Shown here in pieces: positions 36,076 through 45,533 of a stretch of DNA of 64,000 nucleotides; within the stretch, counting starts at the first letter, position 1; each line of letters opens with the position of its first letter. This stretch comes from Acinetobacter junii CIP 64.5. Its GTDB lineage: Bacteria > Pseudomonadota > Gammaproteobacteria > Pseudomonadales > Moraxellaceae. Position numbers and translations under genes: made by a program. The stretch covers positions 979,231 to 1,043,230 of the forward strand of contig NZ_KB849655.1 of NCBI RefSeq assembly GCF_000368765.1, given 5' to 3'. A model generated the notes under the pieces. It was not told the DNA's origin. It searched no databases and worked only from the letters and a program-made list of their open reading frames with translations.

Positions 36076-36966
36076 CTATTTAAAAGTATTACATTGATTG
36101 ATATCACCTGTGGTGTATCCCAACTCAAACCATTGCATACGTTGTTCGCTTGTACCATGAGTAAAGCTATCTGGTACAACTTGACCTGTTGCTTTTCTTT
36201 GTAAGTAATCATCACCAATTTTTTCAGCAGCATCCATTGCCTCTGCGATATCACCCTGTTCGAGAAATTGTGTTCTTTGTTGATTTTGATTCGCCCAAAT
36301 ACCAGCGAAACAATCTGCTTGAAGTTCTAAGCGAACTGAAAGTTGATTTCCTTCTACTTGGCTGGATTGCGCACGAGCCTGCTGCACTTTTCCTGAGATA
36401 CCAAGTAGGTTCTGAATATGATGTCCAACCTCATGTGCTATGACATAAGCTTGTGCAAAATCCCCAGCTTGATCTTGACGTGACAATTCTGTTTGATTTT
36501 GCTCACCAGAAATACCCATTTGTTGGCGCATATCTTTAAAGAAAGAAGTATCGATATAAACCTTTTGGTCTGCTGGGCAATAAAAGGGACCCATTGCCGA
36601 TTGCGCAGTACCGCAACCTGACTTCACTACCCCACTAAATAAAACTAGTCGAGGTGGCTTATAAGTCATGCCTAATTGTTGAAAAATTGGCGTCCATGTA
36701 TCTTCTGTATCAGCTAATACCGTACCCACAAACTCACTTGCTTCTTTTTGTTCTAAAGTCAGATTTTGCGGTGCTTCGGCTGTTGATGTTGTTTCACTGG
36801 TAACAGCTTGTGTTGCTTGGTAAGCTTGCTGAGGATCAACACCAAAAAACTTCCAAGCAATAAATGCAACCACTAAACCGATGATACTAATACCACCAGC
36901 TTTAACACCGCCACCACCACGACGATCTTCCACATTGGTACTTACACGACGCCCTTTCCAACGCAT
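36076..36966 (-). CDS. ypfJ: YpfJ-family neutral zinc metallopeptidase
   Basis: A 296-residue protein of the KPN_00710/YpfJ family. It opens MRWKGRRVSTNVEDRRGGGG, has one membrane anchor (residues about 25-42), and a zinc metallopeptidase motif AHEVGHHIQNLLG near residue 178. After this come ELQADCFAGIWANQ, likely the third zinc ligand, and the end SEQRMQWFELGYTTGDINQCNTF. The whole catalytic part should face the periplasm. Substrate unknown. It lies 37 bp downstream of the DUF808 gene and is probably co-transcribed with it. Confidence 0.88.
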   Translation of the reverse strand: MRWKGRRVSTNVEDRRGGGGVKAGGISIIGLVVAFIAWKFFGVDPQQAYQATQAVTSETTSTAEAPQNLTLEQKEASEFVGTVLADTEDTWTPIFQQLGMTYKPPRLVLFSGVVKSGCGTAQSAMGPFYCPADQKVYIDTSFFKDMRQQMGISGEQNQTELSRQDQAGDFAQAYVIAHEVGHHIQNLLGISGKVQQARAQSSQVEGNQLSVRLELQADCFAGIWANQNQQRTQFLEQGDIAEAMDAAEKIGDDYLQRKATGQVVPDSFTHGTSEQRMQWFELGYTTGDINQCNTFK

Positions 36967-37003
36967 GACTACCTCTCTTTATTATAATGATGACGGTTTC
37001 TTT

Positions 37004-37927
37004 TTATTTAGATGCTTTTGACCAAACTTTTTGTATTAGCCCGACAACAATTAATACAATAGCACCCGCGATAAATCCAATACCCAAGTTAATTAATGTT
37101 GGTGTTAATGCACCAATGATTGAACCAAAACTTGGGATTAACTCCAAATGATCAACAGTTTCTTCCGTAAAATGGTGTAATAAAGGAATCGTGTGTGTAA
37201 TGATGCCACCACCGACTAAAAACATTGCTACTGTACCAACGACAGACAATGTTTTCATCAGAATCGGAGCAAAAGCCAGTAAACCACGACCTACTTTATT
37301 TTTAAATTCTGAAGCTTGTTGAGTTAAATACAACCCTAAATCATCAATTTTGACAATCATCGCTACAAAACCATAAACACCAATTGTCATGGCAATCGCA
37401 ATAACACTCAATACAGATACTTTAGTCATAAATGCGGCTGTCGCAACAGTACCCAACGAAATCACAACAATTTCAGCAGATAGAATAAAATCTGTACGTA
37501 TTGCACCTTTGACTTTTTCTTTTTCAAATTTTGCTAAATCAACCTCTATTGCTTCTAGATCAGCACTTGCTTCTTCGGCAGTTTTTGCTTTTTTGTGATG
37601 TAGCATGTGTACTACTTTTTCTACACCTTCATAACAAAGGAACAGACCACCAATCATCAATAATGGATTAATAAGCCAAGGTGCAACTACGCTAATTAAC
37701 AATGCTAATGGAACAAGAATGAGTTTATTAACAAATGAGCCTTTTGCTACGCTCCACACAACTGGTAATTCTCGGTCAGAGCGAACACCACTCACCTGTT
37801 GAGCGTTTAAAGCTAAATCATCACCTAATACGCCAGCTGTTTTTTTTGCTGCCATTTTACTCATTACAGCAACATCATCTAAAATTGTTGCAATATCATC
37901 AAGTAATAGTAATAAACCACTCGCCAT
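37004..37927 (-). CDS. DUF808 (YedI-like) inner-membrane protein
   Basis: A 307-residue membrane protein. It begins [44 protein letters not shown] in the family pattern (given here in part), with [17 protein letters not shown] after it. About six hydrophobic segments follow, and a charged cytosolic loop at about residues 110-140. Function is unknown across the family. It lies just upstream of ypfJ in the same direction and is divergent from trpS. Confidence 0.85.
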   Translation of the reverse strand: MASGLLLLLDDIATILDDVAVMSKMAAKKTAGVLGDDLALNAQQVSGVRSDRELPVVWSVAKGSFVNKLILVPLALLISVVAPWLINPLLMIGGLFLCYEGVEKVVHMLHHKKAKTAEEASADLEAIEVDLAKFEKEKVKGAIRTDFILSAEIVVISLGTVATAAFMTKVSVLSVIAIAMTIGVYGFVAMIVKIDDLGLYLTQQASEFKNKVGRGLLAFAPILMKTLSVVGTVAMFLVGGGIITHTIPLLHHFTEETVDHLELIPSFGSIIGALTPTLINLGIGFIAGAIVLIVVGLIQKVWSKASK

Positions 37928-38090
37928 TTTTATTTCCTAGTTTGTATTTATCTCGCTATTGTAGATTTACTCAATAAATTCACAACATTATTTTCATAAA
38001 AGTTTGTTCAATCGCTGACGAAATTTTTTTATTTCCCGTACAATAAGGTCAATTTTATATTTATGAAATCACTGAAACTTGGAACATATC

Positions 38091-39104
38091 ATGAGTAATG
38101 CTGATCAACGTCCAATCATTTTGACTGGCGACCGCCCTACTGGACAACTTCATTTAGGTCATTTTGTCGGTTCATTGCGTTCTCGTGTTGGTTTACAAGA
38201 CAGTCATCATCAACACTTATTACTTGCTGATGCTCAAGCTTTGACTGATAACGCAGATAATCCTGATAAAGTACGAAATAATATTCTTCAAGTTGCTTTA
38301 GATTATCTTGCCGTTGGAATTGATCCAACTAAAACAACGATTTGCGTTCAATCATGTTTACCAGCCCTCAATGAGCTGACCATGCTTTACCTCAACTTCG
38401 TTACGGTTGCTCGCTTAGAACGTAATCCAACAATTAAATCTGAAATTCAGATGCGCGGTTTTGAGCGTGATATTCCTGCTGGTTTTTTATGCTATCCAGT
38501 TGCTCAAGCAGCGGATATTACGGCATTTAAAGCAACGGTTGTACCAGTAGGTGAAGACCAAATTCCAATGATTGAACAAACCAATGAAATTGTTCGTCGT
38601 GTAAATCGTCAAATTGGACATGACCTCCTACCTGAATGCAAAGCATTATTATCGAACATGGGACGTTTACCTGGATTTGATGGTAAGGCAAAAATGTCAA
38701 AGTCTTTAGGTAATACTATTGTTTTAAATGCTTCTGATAAAGACATTAAAAAAGCTGTCAATGCGATGTACACCGATCCAAATCACTTGCGTATTGAAGA
38801 TCCAGGTCAAGTTGAAGGAAATATCGTATTCACTTATTTAGATGCATTTGATCCAAACAAAGAAGAAGTTGAAGAATTAAAAGCACATTATCGTCGTGGT
38901 GGTTTAGGTGATGGTACAGTTAAAAAACGCTTAGAAGGTATTCTAAAGGAACTCATCACTCCAATCCGTGAACGTCGTGCTGAACTTGAAAAAGATCCAG
39001 ACTATATTATGGATATTCTTAAGCATGGTACTGACAAATGTCGAGATATCACGCAACAAACTTTAGATGAAGTAAAAAGTGGATTAGGTTTATTTAAATT
39101 CTAA
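38091..39104 (+). CDS. trpS: Tryptophan-tRNA ligase
   Basis: Class I aminoacyl-tRNA synthetase that charges tRNA-Trp. The protein is 337 residues from the chosen ATG at 38091, which follows GGAA; a TTG at 38079 is also in frame but less likely. The ATP-binding HIGH-type motif is TGQLHLGHFVGS (residues about 17-28) and the second signature is KMSKS in DGKAKMSKSLGNT. VGEDQIPMIEQTNEIVRR holds the substrate pocket. A terminator and the probable Aar sRNA follow. Confidence 0.96.
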   Translation: MSNADQRPIILTGDRPTGQLHLGHFVGSLRSRVGLQDSHHQHLLLADAQALTDNADNPDKVRNNILQVALDYLAVGIDPTKTTICVQSCLPALNELTMLYLNFVTVARLERNPTIKSEIQMRGFERDIPAGFLCYPVAQAADITAFKATVVPVGEDQIPMIEQTNEIVRRVNRQIGHDLLPECKALLSNMGRLPGFDGKAKMSKSLGNTIVLNASDKDIKKAVNAMYTDPNHLRIEDPGQVEGNIVFTYLDAFDPNKEEVEELKAHYRRGGLGDGTVKKRLEGILKELITPIRERRAELEKDPDYIMDILKHGTDKCRDITQQTLDEVKSGLGLFKF

Positions 39105-39128
39105 TTACAATACTTTTACCATAAAAAC

Positions 39129-39152
39129 AGCCCATTTTTTGGGCTATTTTTA
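39129..39152 (+). terminator. Intrinsic terminator after trpS
   Basis: AGCCCA (39129-39134) and TGGGCT (39140-39145) pair around a T5 loop and are followed by ATTTTTAT. Confidence 0.75.
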
Positions 39153-39220
39153 TTTAAGCTTTTGATTTAAGTTTATTTTAGGAACTTTAACCCGAACCCA
39201 ATAACTAACAAATTTTGTCA

Positions 39221-39250
39221 CTTATTAACACTTGATAACACTCGTTAACA
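39221..39250. repeat. Three 10-bp direct repeats at the Aar promoter
   Basis: CTTATTAACA, CTTGATAACA and CTCGTTAACA follow each other without a gap, one DNA turn each. GATAACAC recurs at 39303. They overlap the predicted -35 box of the sRNA and could be an operator. Confidence 0.6.
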
Positions 39251-39266
39251 CGAATATCTATGAACA

Positions 39267-39399
39267 CAGTCAAGTTTTTTATTAGTATAGCCAAGTAGGT
39301 TAGATAACACTAATCTCATGACATTTCTCCTTTCAACCGAAACTGTTTTACAGATTCGTTGTTCAACGCAATGACAACCCCAATCATTGCGTTTTTTTT
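39267..39399 (+). ncRNA. aar: Probable Aar small RNA
   Basis: An intergenic transcript unit without an ORF: promoter TTGATA (39232-39237), 17-bp spacer, TATCTA (39255-39260), start near 39267. It ends in a strong terminator ACGCAATGA / TCATTGCGT (39366-39392) with eight T residues, the form favoured by Hfq-binding sRNAs. Established knowledge: in Acinetobacter baylyi the sRNA Aar, linked to amino acid metabolism, lies in the trpS-sucD gap. Here the position next to trpS is kept, though sucD is now 9 kb away. The 5' end is inferred; published Aar is longer, so the start may be upstream. Confidence 0.6.
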
Positions 39400-39521
39400 G
39401 CTTTAAATATTTAGCTTGGAATTTGATTGAATTTTATGCTCGATACAATTAATCTTATAAATAATTAGTTTTTATAATTTTTTTAAAAAAATTTTTCCAA
39501 AAGAAAAAAGAGTATATACAA

Positions 39522-40166
39522 ATGATATGGGATTTATTAATACACCCTTCCAACATTGTTTTTAGCGTTTCTTTATTGCTATGTCTATGTATAGGTGTAT
39601 TGGAATTGATTTTATTAATGTTTGGGGGAAGCAGCAGCTTCATCGATCAATTTCTTCCCGATAGTTTGACTGACGTTGATCACGCTGATGTTTCAATGGA
39701 TCATGCAGATAACCTTTTCACTCAGTTTTTAGAATGGCTGTATCTTGGAAAAGTACCTTTACTAGTTTGGTTGATTATTTTCCTAACTGTTTATTCACTC
39801 ACTGGTTTAATTATTCAAGATGTTTTTTTCAATTTTACTGAACACTATCTATCTGCTTGGATCATTGCACCTGCCTGTCTTTTTCTATGTATGCCACTCG
39901 TTCGTGTTGCAGCAAAACTCATTTCCAAAATTATTCCTAAAGATGAAACAACTGCAATTCATAGTGATGATCTGATTGGTCGTACTGCCAAAATTATATT
40001 GGGTGAGGCAAAGCCTAATTCTCCTGCCCAAGCAAAAGTGAAAGATCAATTTGGACAAATGCACTATGTTTTAGTGGAACCAGAATTAGATGTTGTTTTT
40101 ACTCAAGGTCAAGATGTGATTTTAACTCAAAGAACCAAAATTGGCTTTCAGGCTATTTCCGCTTAA
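39522..40166 (+). CDS. yqiJ: YqiJ-like membrane protein with OB-fold end
   Basis: A 214-residue inner-membrane protein. Three to four hydrophobic segments lie at about residues 10-35, 75-100 and 115-140. The soluble C-terminal part (about 150-214) has the NfeD-like OB-fold pattern: DLIGRTAKIILGEA, KVKDQFGQMHYVLVEPELD. NfeD-type proteins work beside stomatin/flotillin proteins, and the next gene is yqiK 34 bp away, which supports the call. Its biochemical role is unknown. Confidence 0.82.
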   Translation: MIWDLLIHPSNIVFSVSLLLCLCIGVLELILLMFGGSSSFIDQFLPDSLTDVDHADVSMDHADNLFTQFLEWLYLGKVPLLVWLIIFLTVYSLTGLIIQDVFFNFTEHYLSAWIIAPACLFLCMPLVRVAAKLISKIIPKDETTAIHSDDLIGRTAKIILGEAKPNSPAQAKVKDQFGQMHYVLVEPELDVVFTQGQDVILTQRTKIGFQAISA

Positions 40167-40200
40167 TTTTTCTTAATATAAATGATATGAGGGTGTTTTA

Positions 40201-41913
40201 ATGTTCAATTCAGCATTGACTGAAATTTTAATTATTACAGGTGTAATTTTCGCAGCACTGATATTTATCGGTATCGTCATTGCTCGTTTATATACTCGTT
40301 CAAGCAAAGAAGTTTCATTCGTAAGAACTGGTTTCGGTGGAGAAAAAGTCATCTTGAATGGAGGTGCGATTGTGCTTCCTGTATTGCATGAAATCATCCC
40401 CGTCAATATGAACACATTGCGTCTAGAAGTAAAACGTGCAGCTGACCAAGCTTTGATTACACGTGACCGTATGCGTGTAGATGTAATGGCAGAATTCTAC
40501 GTTCGCGTTAAACCTACAGGTGAATCCATTGCGACTGCAGCACAAACCTTAGGTCGGAAAACCATGTCTCCACAGGAGTTAAAAGATTTAGTCGAAGGTA
40601 AATTTGTCGACTCTTTACGTGCTGTAGCCGCGGAAATGGCAATGGAAGAACTGCATGAAAAGCGTGTCGACTTTGTACAAAAAGTTCAACAGGTGGTTTC
40701 TGAAGATTTATCTAAAAACGGTTTAGAACTTGAAACCGTTTCATTGACAGGTTTAGATCAAACTGGTTTTGAATATTTCAATCCACAAAATGCTTTTGAT
40801 GCTGAAGGCTTAACTAAACTTACAGAAACAATCGAAGACCGTCGTAAGAAGCGTAATGATATTGAACAGGATGCTGATTTAGCGATTCGTGCTAAAAATC
40901 TTGAAGCAGAGCGTGCGCGCCTTGAGATTTCTCGTGAAGAAGAATATGCAAAACTGCAACAAGAACGCGAAATTTCTATTCGTAAAGCAGAACAACATGC
41001 TGAAATTGCTTCTCAAGAAGCAGGTAAAAAGCGTGAAGCTGAAGAAGCTCGTATTGCTGCTGAACGTGAAGTTGAACTTAAACGTATCGCTTCTGCTCGT
41101 GATGTAGAAAACGAAAATATTCAAAAAGCTCAACTTATTCAAAAAGCACAAGTTGAACAGAAAAAAACTATCGAACTCGCAGAGCAAGATCGTGCAATTG
41201 CAATTGCTGAAAAATCACGTGCCGAATCTGAAGCTAAAGCTCAAGCTGACAAAGCCAGAGCTGAGGCTGTAAAAGCTGAAGAAGAAGTCGTCACGGTGCG
41301 AGAAACTCAAAGAGCAGAACGTCAAAAAGCTGTCGAGCTTGTAGCAGCTAAACAAACTGCTGAAAAAGAAGCGATTGCGATTACTGTGGCAGCTGATGCA
41401 GGTAAAAAAGCTGCAGCAGATGAAGCAGAAGCTGTTCGAATTGCTGCGGAAGCTGAAGCCGAAAAGATACGCTTAAAGGCAAAAGGTGAAGCTGATGCAA
41501 AAGTACTTCTCGCACAAGCTCTCGAAAAACAATATCAAGTAGATGCTGAAGGTACACGTGCAGTGAATGAGGCAGCCAATGTTCTTTCTGCAGAGCAAGT
41601 AGAGATGCAAGTTCGTTTAGCCTTACTCAAACATTTACCAGATATTATTCGTGAAAGCGTTAAACCAATGGAGAATATTGACGATATCAAGATTCTACAG
41701 GTGAATGGTTTAAATGGTTTTGCTGGTGGTACTACATCAAGTGAAACCACTGAAAATGGTCAAACATCTTTGTCTGATCAGGTTGTGAATAGTGCCCTAC
41801 GCTACCGTTCTCAAGCACCTTTGATCGATAGCTTAATGAATGAATTAGGCCTACAGGGTGGTGATATTAACGGCCTTACTAATACTTTAAAATCTCAAAA
41901 TAAGTTAGATTGA
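40201..41913 (+). CDS. yqiK: Flotillin-family protein YqiK
   Basis: A 570-residue membrane-microdomain scaffold. One membrane anchor (residues about 8-28) is followed by an SPFH/Band 7 domain (about 35-215, with VSFVRTGFGGEKVILNGG). A very long Ala/Glu/Lys/Arg coiled coil (about 220-460) with repeated ERA and KAE-type units follows. The last 90 residues form the flotillin end. Such proteins assemble rings or scaffolds that influence membrane order. It is translated from a GAGGG site and lies in an operon with yqiJ; it ends at a strong terminator shared with the convergent pgaD. Confidence 0.9.
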   Translation: MFNSALTEILIITGVIFAALIFIGIVIARLYTRSSKEVSFVRTGFGGEKVILNGGAIVLPVLHEIIPVNMNTLRLEVKRAADQALITRDRMRVDVMAEFYVRVKPTGESIATAAQTLGRKTMSPQELKDLVEGKFVDSLRAVAAEMAMEELHEKRVDFVQKVQQVVSEDLSKNGLELETVSLTGLDQTGFEYFNPQNAFDAEGLTKLTETIEDRRKKRNDIEQDADLAIRAKNLEAERARLEISREEEYAKLQQEREISIRKAEQHAEIASQEAGKKREAEEARIAAEREVELKRIASARDVENENIQKAQLIQKAQVEQKKTIELAEQDRAIAIAEKSRAESEAKAQADKARAEAVKAEEEVVTVRETQRAERQKAVELVAAKQTAEKEAIAITVAADAGKKAAADEAEAVRIAAEAEAEKIRLKAKGEADAKVLLAQALEKQYQVDAEGTRAVNEAANVLSAEQVEMQVRLALLKHLPDIIRESVKPMENIDDIKILQVNGLNGFAGGTTSSETTENGQTSLSDQVVNSALRYRSQAPLIDSLMNELGLQGGDINGLTNTLKSQNKLD

Positions 41914-41931
41914 TAAGAATAGGTCAAAAAT

Positions 41932-41956
41932 AAACGCGGTCTTGACCGCGTTTTTT
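41932..41956. terminator. Terminator between yqiK and pgaD
   Basis: AAACGCGGTC (41932-41941) and GACCGCGTTT (41944-41953) form a GC-rich stem with a two-base apparent loop, followed by a T run. The last two bases overlap the pgaD stop codon. Confidence 0.8.
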
Positions 41957-42434
41957 ATTGTTTTTCAGCCAGCTCAAAATTGGTTAATCTGCCTTCCTGA
42001 TCATAATGCAGGGTGACATTCTTAGCATCTCTTAAGGCATTCATTTGTTCGGTATTTAACTCGAAACTCTGTGCCAATTGATCAACAGAAATATTTTTCG
42101 GAAAGGATCTTCTTTCTTTATTATAAAAACGAAACCAATTATAGGTCGCCCAAATAATTAAAGTCAGGATGAACAACATGATTGAAATGATTAAATAAAG
42201 GATATCAATCGATTGCTCTGGTATATTCATCACGAATAATTGTTCATATGCACTGAAACCTTGGAAAATCCATAATAATGCAGTGATTAATGGCATAAAA
42301 ATCCATATCCAAAGCAACCAACCTAAAAAAAACAATCCATAGCCAGCCGTTTTGTTTCTGACATAACGAGGTTCATCAATGTACTGAGGAATTTCCAATT
42401 GTGTAAGGTCATAGACCATTTTAAAGTTTGACAT
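41955..42434 (-). CDS. pgaD: PNAG synthase subunit PgaD
   Basis: PgaD is the small membrane partner that stabilises PgaC in the poly-beta-1,6-N-acetylglucosamine synthase and takes part in c-di-GMP control. The protein is 159 residues from the chosen ATG at 42434, which follows AGAGGGGGG; a start at 42458 is also in frame. Two membrane segments (about 30-60 and 80-110) with GYGLFFLGWLLWIWIFMPL fit the family. Sequence conservation in PgaD is low; the call relies partly on position. Its start overlaps the pgaC end by 14 bp, so translation is coupled. Confidence 0.82.
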   Translation of the reverse strand: MSNFKMVYDLTQLEIPQYIDEPRYVRNKTAGYGLFFLGWLLWIWIFMPLITALLWIFQGFSAYEQLFVMNIPEQSIDILYLIISIMLFILTLIIWATYNWFRFYNKERRSFPKNISVDQLAQSFELNTEQMNALRDAKNVTLHYDQEGRLTNFELAEKQ

Positions 42435-43695
42435 GATCTTGCCCCCCTCTAAATCCACGATCAGGACTTACCCAACGTGCACGTTTTGGTTTTTTAAATA
42501 TGGTTTTTGGCAATGCGATCGCGGTTGTGATGGTCATTAATACCCAGAAAAATAATGGATACCAGATAACCCAAAAATATGTCCGTAAGGTTCGACTATT
42601 GTCATATTGGCGATCGATCATCAAACTCACTAAAAACTGCATAAGGCAGGTCATACCTAAAACAATCCCATACCAGTTAGGCAGTACGGTAGTAACCGCC
42701 CATTGTTCTGGTAACTCTAGAAATAGGCCAATCACATATAGAAGAATGATAGCTGTCATTACATAAACCCAAATCACGCTAATAATTGCTTCAAAAACGA
42801 CTGGCCACATGCGTCTTAAACGCCATTTAAATAACTTCGGTACATAAGCAAATAAAACTTCGATACCACCTTGCGCCCAACGTAGGCGTTGTTGCCACAA
42901 TCCTTTAAAGGTTTCAGGCATGTAGATATAACAAAGTGCTTTTGGTACATACTGTAAGTCCCAATGATCGAACTGGAGCCGCCATGAGACATCAATATCT
43001 TCTGTGATCATGTCATCACGCCAATAACCAATTCGATCTAGTGCTGTTTTTCTAAAACCTGCAATCACCCCTGATACCGTAAAAATCCGCCCATAAGTAC
43101 GTTGTGCACGTTTAATCAATCCAATGATTGAAGAGAACTCACCTACTTGAATTTTGCCCAATACACTGGAACGGTTAATAATGCGTGGATTACCTGTTAC
43201 TGCACCGACTCTCGGATAGTGTGTTAGATAATTCATCATCCAAAAAACGGCATGAGGATGCAGTAAAGCATCGCCATCAATGCAAATTAGAAACTCATGC
43301 TGGCTGACCATCGCACCTGCTCTCAAGGCATATGCTTTGCCCTGATTTTCTGCCAAATGCACCACACGTAGTTTTGGATAGTGCAACGCAAGTTCATCTA
43401 AAATCTCTGCGGTTTTATCCGTACTTCCATCATTTATAGCAATCACCTCAAAATCAGGATATTGGCTTTGCATAGCGAACTTGATGGTTTCTCGAATTTG
43501 TTCTTCTTCATTAAAACAAGGAATGATAATGCTACAACTTTCTTGACTAGGTTCAGGGAAAACCGTTTGCCGAAATTCACGTTTGAAATAAAACCAAATT
43601 CCACCCGCCATCCAAAGCCAAGCCATTAATAAAGGAAATAAAAATGCAAAGCCAAAAAATAAGTCGCTTAAAGAAATATCTGAAAAAAATTCCAT
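42421..43695 (-). CDS. pgaC: PNAG synthase glycosyltransferase PgaC
   Basis: PgaC polymerises N-acetylglucosamine from UDP-GlcNAc across the inner membrane. The 424-residue family 2 glycosyltransferase has one N-terminal membrane segment (about 15-35), a catalytic domain with AINDGSTDKT, CIDGDALLHP, TEDIDVSWRL and the QxxRW motif QQRLRWAQGG. Three to four further membrane segments lie at about 300-400. All catalytic aspartates are present. It follows pgaB after 2 bp. Confidence 0.95.
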   Translation of the reverse strand: MEFFSDISLSDLFFGFAFLFPLLMAWLWMAGGIWFYFKREFRQTVFPEPSQESCSIIIPCFNEEEQIRETIKFAMQSQYPDFEVIAINDGSTDKTAEILDELALHYPKLRVVHLAENQGKAYALRAGAMVSQHEFLICIDGDALLHPHAVFWMMNYLTHYPRVGAVTGNPRIINRSSVLGKIQVGEFSSIIGLIKRAQRTYGRIFTVSGVIAGFRKTALDRIGYWRDDMITEDIDVSWRLQFDHWDLQYVPKALCYIYMPETFKGLWQQRLRWAQGGIEVLFAYVPKLFKWRLRRMWPVVFEAIISVIWVYVMTAIILLYVIGLFLELPEQWAVTTVLPNWYGIVLGMTCLMQFLVSLMIDRQYDNSRTLRTYFWVIWYPLFFWVLMTITTAIALPKTIFKKPKRARWVSPDRGFRGGQDHVKL

Positions 43696-43697
43696 AA

Positions 43698-45533
43698 TTA
43701 GCGCCCTCCTTGTTTCAACACATAAGGATTGCGATAGCTGAGCGGACTACCATTTAAGCTCAACTCACGATAAAGATATTGATGAATCGTAGCCCCATAA
43801 GAAAGCTGATAATTATCTACACCAATTTTTTGAACACCTTGTCGTTTTAATTGCTGATAAATTTGCTGATATTTTTTCCAATCATAAGAAGAAGCTTGAT
43901 TATTGATCTGCAAACTAATGATCAAATGTTGTTTTTCACGTTCAGTTAAAGTCGATAAAGCTTTATCTAGCTCATTTATATTATTTTTTGATTGATTCGA
44001 ATCTAAAGCGATATACAGAAAATCAGCATGATCAGGAATCAACTGCAGTAACTTTTGTAGCCCACCCCACTGGGCTCCCTTGTAACTAAATTTTAGTGCT
44101 GTCTGATAATTTGTACTGACATTGACGTAATAATTTGCTTTCAATTTAGTCTTATTTTTGATCGTCAATACATCATCGATTTTCTTCTGACAAATGTAAT
44201 CCCAATCTCGTTGACTAATTGCACAGTGTAATGTGTCATCTGTTTCAATCATCAAACCCGTGATGGAACTATTATTTTTGACTAAATCTGCAGTTAACTC
44301 TAACAAGTCGTAACCTTGTTGAGTTTCTAAACTCAGAGGAAGTTCTGCATAAACTTTATTTGCAATCCGTGTACGTGCTTGCCAGACCACCCGATTTAAT
44401 AAGTCCGCTTTCATCGGTAAACTACGATTAGGAAAATAAGCAACATCAATTTTTCCATCATCATTCTGATCTTCAACAACGGTCAGCAATAAATTATTCG
44501 ACTTAAAAGCTCCAACCTGATCCAATAATTGACCTAATCGCTGTTCAGAATTTCCATTATCTTTTACCAGTTCAGCTAAATTAAAACGCAAAAAACTCTT
44601 ACGTTGCTTATAAGGTGCATGCCGATCCAATACAAAATCTTGCATTTCAGCGTAAATTTGAGCTGGTATTGGATTATCAATGATCAAAGCACGTTGATAA
44701 GTCCCAAATAAATCTGCTGTGTTTAACTCACTACCTAGGCTAAATGACAACGGTAAACCTACCATACTCGCCAATTCCTCGGTTTCTTTGGTCACAGCTC
44801 CATAAGGCCAAAAGATTGCGCGAGTATTAGTACCTAGCTCTTTATCTAAAATTTGCTTAGATTGTAGCAAGTCATTCAAGACTCGACGTCTAAAGGCTTC
44901 ATCAGTCTCATAACTTTCAGACTGAGGAAAATATTGCCGAGTAATTGCTGCGAACTCTAGATTTTTTTGAGGGTTTGCGGCAATACCGTAATGTAAATTG
45001 TCACTATGAGATCCAAACTCCACCAAGCCAGAAGCTTGCATTTCTCGCATTTGCTGCCATGTCATCAAATTACTTGTACCATATGCCTCAATAGCATCTT
45101 TGGTATTGCCGTTAATCCAACTGGTTGGTATTGCAAATACAGCAGGGATTTTATGTAGTTTTAATAATGGAAAAATATGTGTGTATGCACTCGATACACC
45201 ATCATCAACGGTTAATAACAACGCTCTCTCAGGAAGAGCTTTTCCTGCATTACGCGCTTGCCAAACATCCTCTAATCGTATCGGTTGCCATTTATTATCT
45301 TTAATCCATTGTAAAAATTGCGCAAAATTTTGACTGCTAATCGCATAATAATCACGATCACCTTTTGCTGCGACATCATCACGAACATCATGAAATGTCA
45401 GCGTCACAAATTGATTAGCGTTAGAGCTCGTTTGTGCGGATTCGGAAACTGCCTTATCAATAGGTTGTGCAAATAGATTGAATGACATTGCGCTAATACA
45501 TGCCATTAAGCAGAAAGGAGATTTTATATTCAT
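43698..45533 (-). CDS. pgaB: PNAG N-deacetylase/hydrolase PgaB
   Basis: PgaB removes some N-acetyl groups from the polymer in the periplasm, needed for export, and its second domain cuts the chain. The 611-residue protein has a polysaccharide deacetylase domain (about 40-300): TFHDVRDD, LLTVDDGVSSAYTH with the metal aspartates, and GSHSDNLHYG with two metal histidines. The C-terminal glycoside hydrolase-like domain (about 320-610) has TGLMIETDDTLH and DFLYIALDSNQSK. The signal may be lipoprotein (LMAC) or ordinary (NLFAQ); E. coli PgaB is a lipoprotein. It overlaps pgaA by 4 bp. Confidence 0.94.
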   Translation of the reverse strand: MNIKSPFCLMACISAMSFNLFAQPIDKAVSESAQTSSNANQFVTLTFHDVRDDVAAKGDRDYYAISSQNFAQFLQWIKDNKWQPIRLEDVWQARNAGKALPERALLLTVDDGVSSAYTHIFPLLKLHKIPAVFAIPTSWINGNTKDAIEAYGTSNLMTWQQMREMQASGLVEFGSHSDNLHYGIAANPQKNLEFAAITRQYFPQSESYETDEAFRRRVLNDLLQSKQILDKELGTNTRAIFWPYGAVTKETEELASMVGLPLSFSLGSELNTADLFGTYQRALIIDNPIPAQIYAEMQDFVLDRHAPYKQRKSFLRFNLAELVKDNGNSEQRLGQLLDQVGAFKSNNLLLTVVEDQNDDGKIDVAYFPNRSLPMKADLLNRVVWQARTRIANKVYAELPLSLETQQGYDLLELTADLVKNNSSITGLMIETDDTLHCAISQRDWDYICQKKIDDVLTIKNKTKLKANYYVNVSTNYQTALKFSYKGAQWGGLQKLLQLIPDHADFLYIALDSNQSKNNINELDKALSTLTEREKQHLIISLQINNQASSYDWKKYQQIYQQLKRQGVQKIGVDNYQLSYGATIHQYLYRELSLNGSPLSYRNPYVLKQGGR

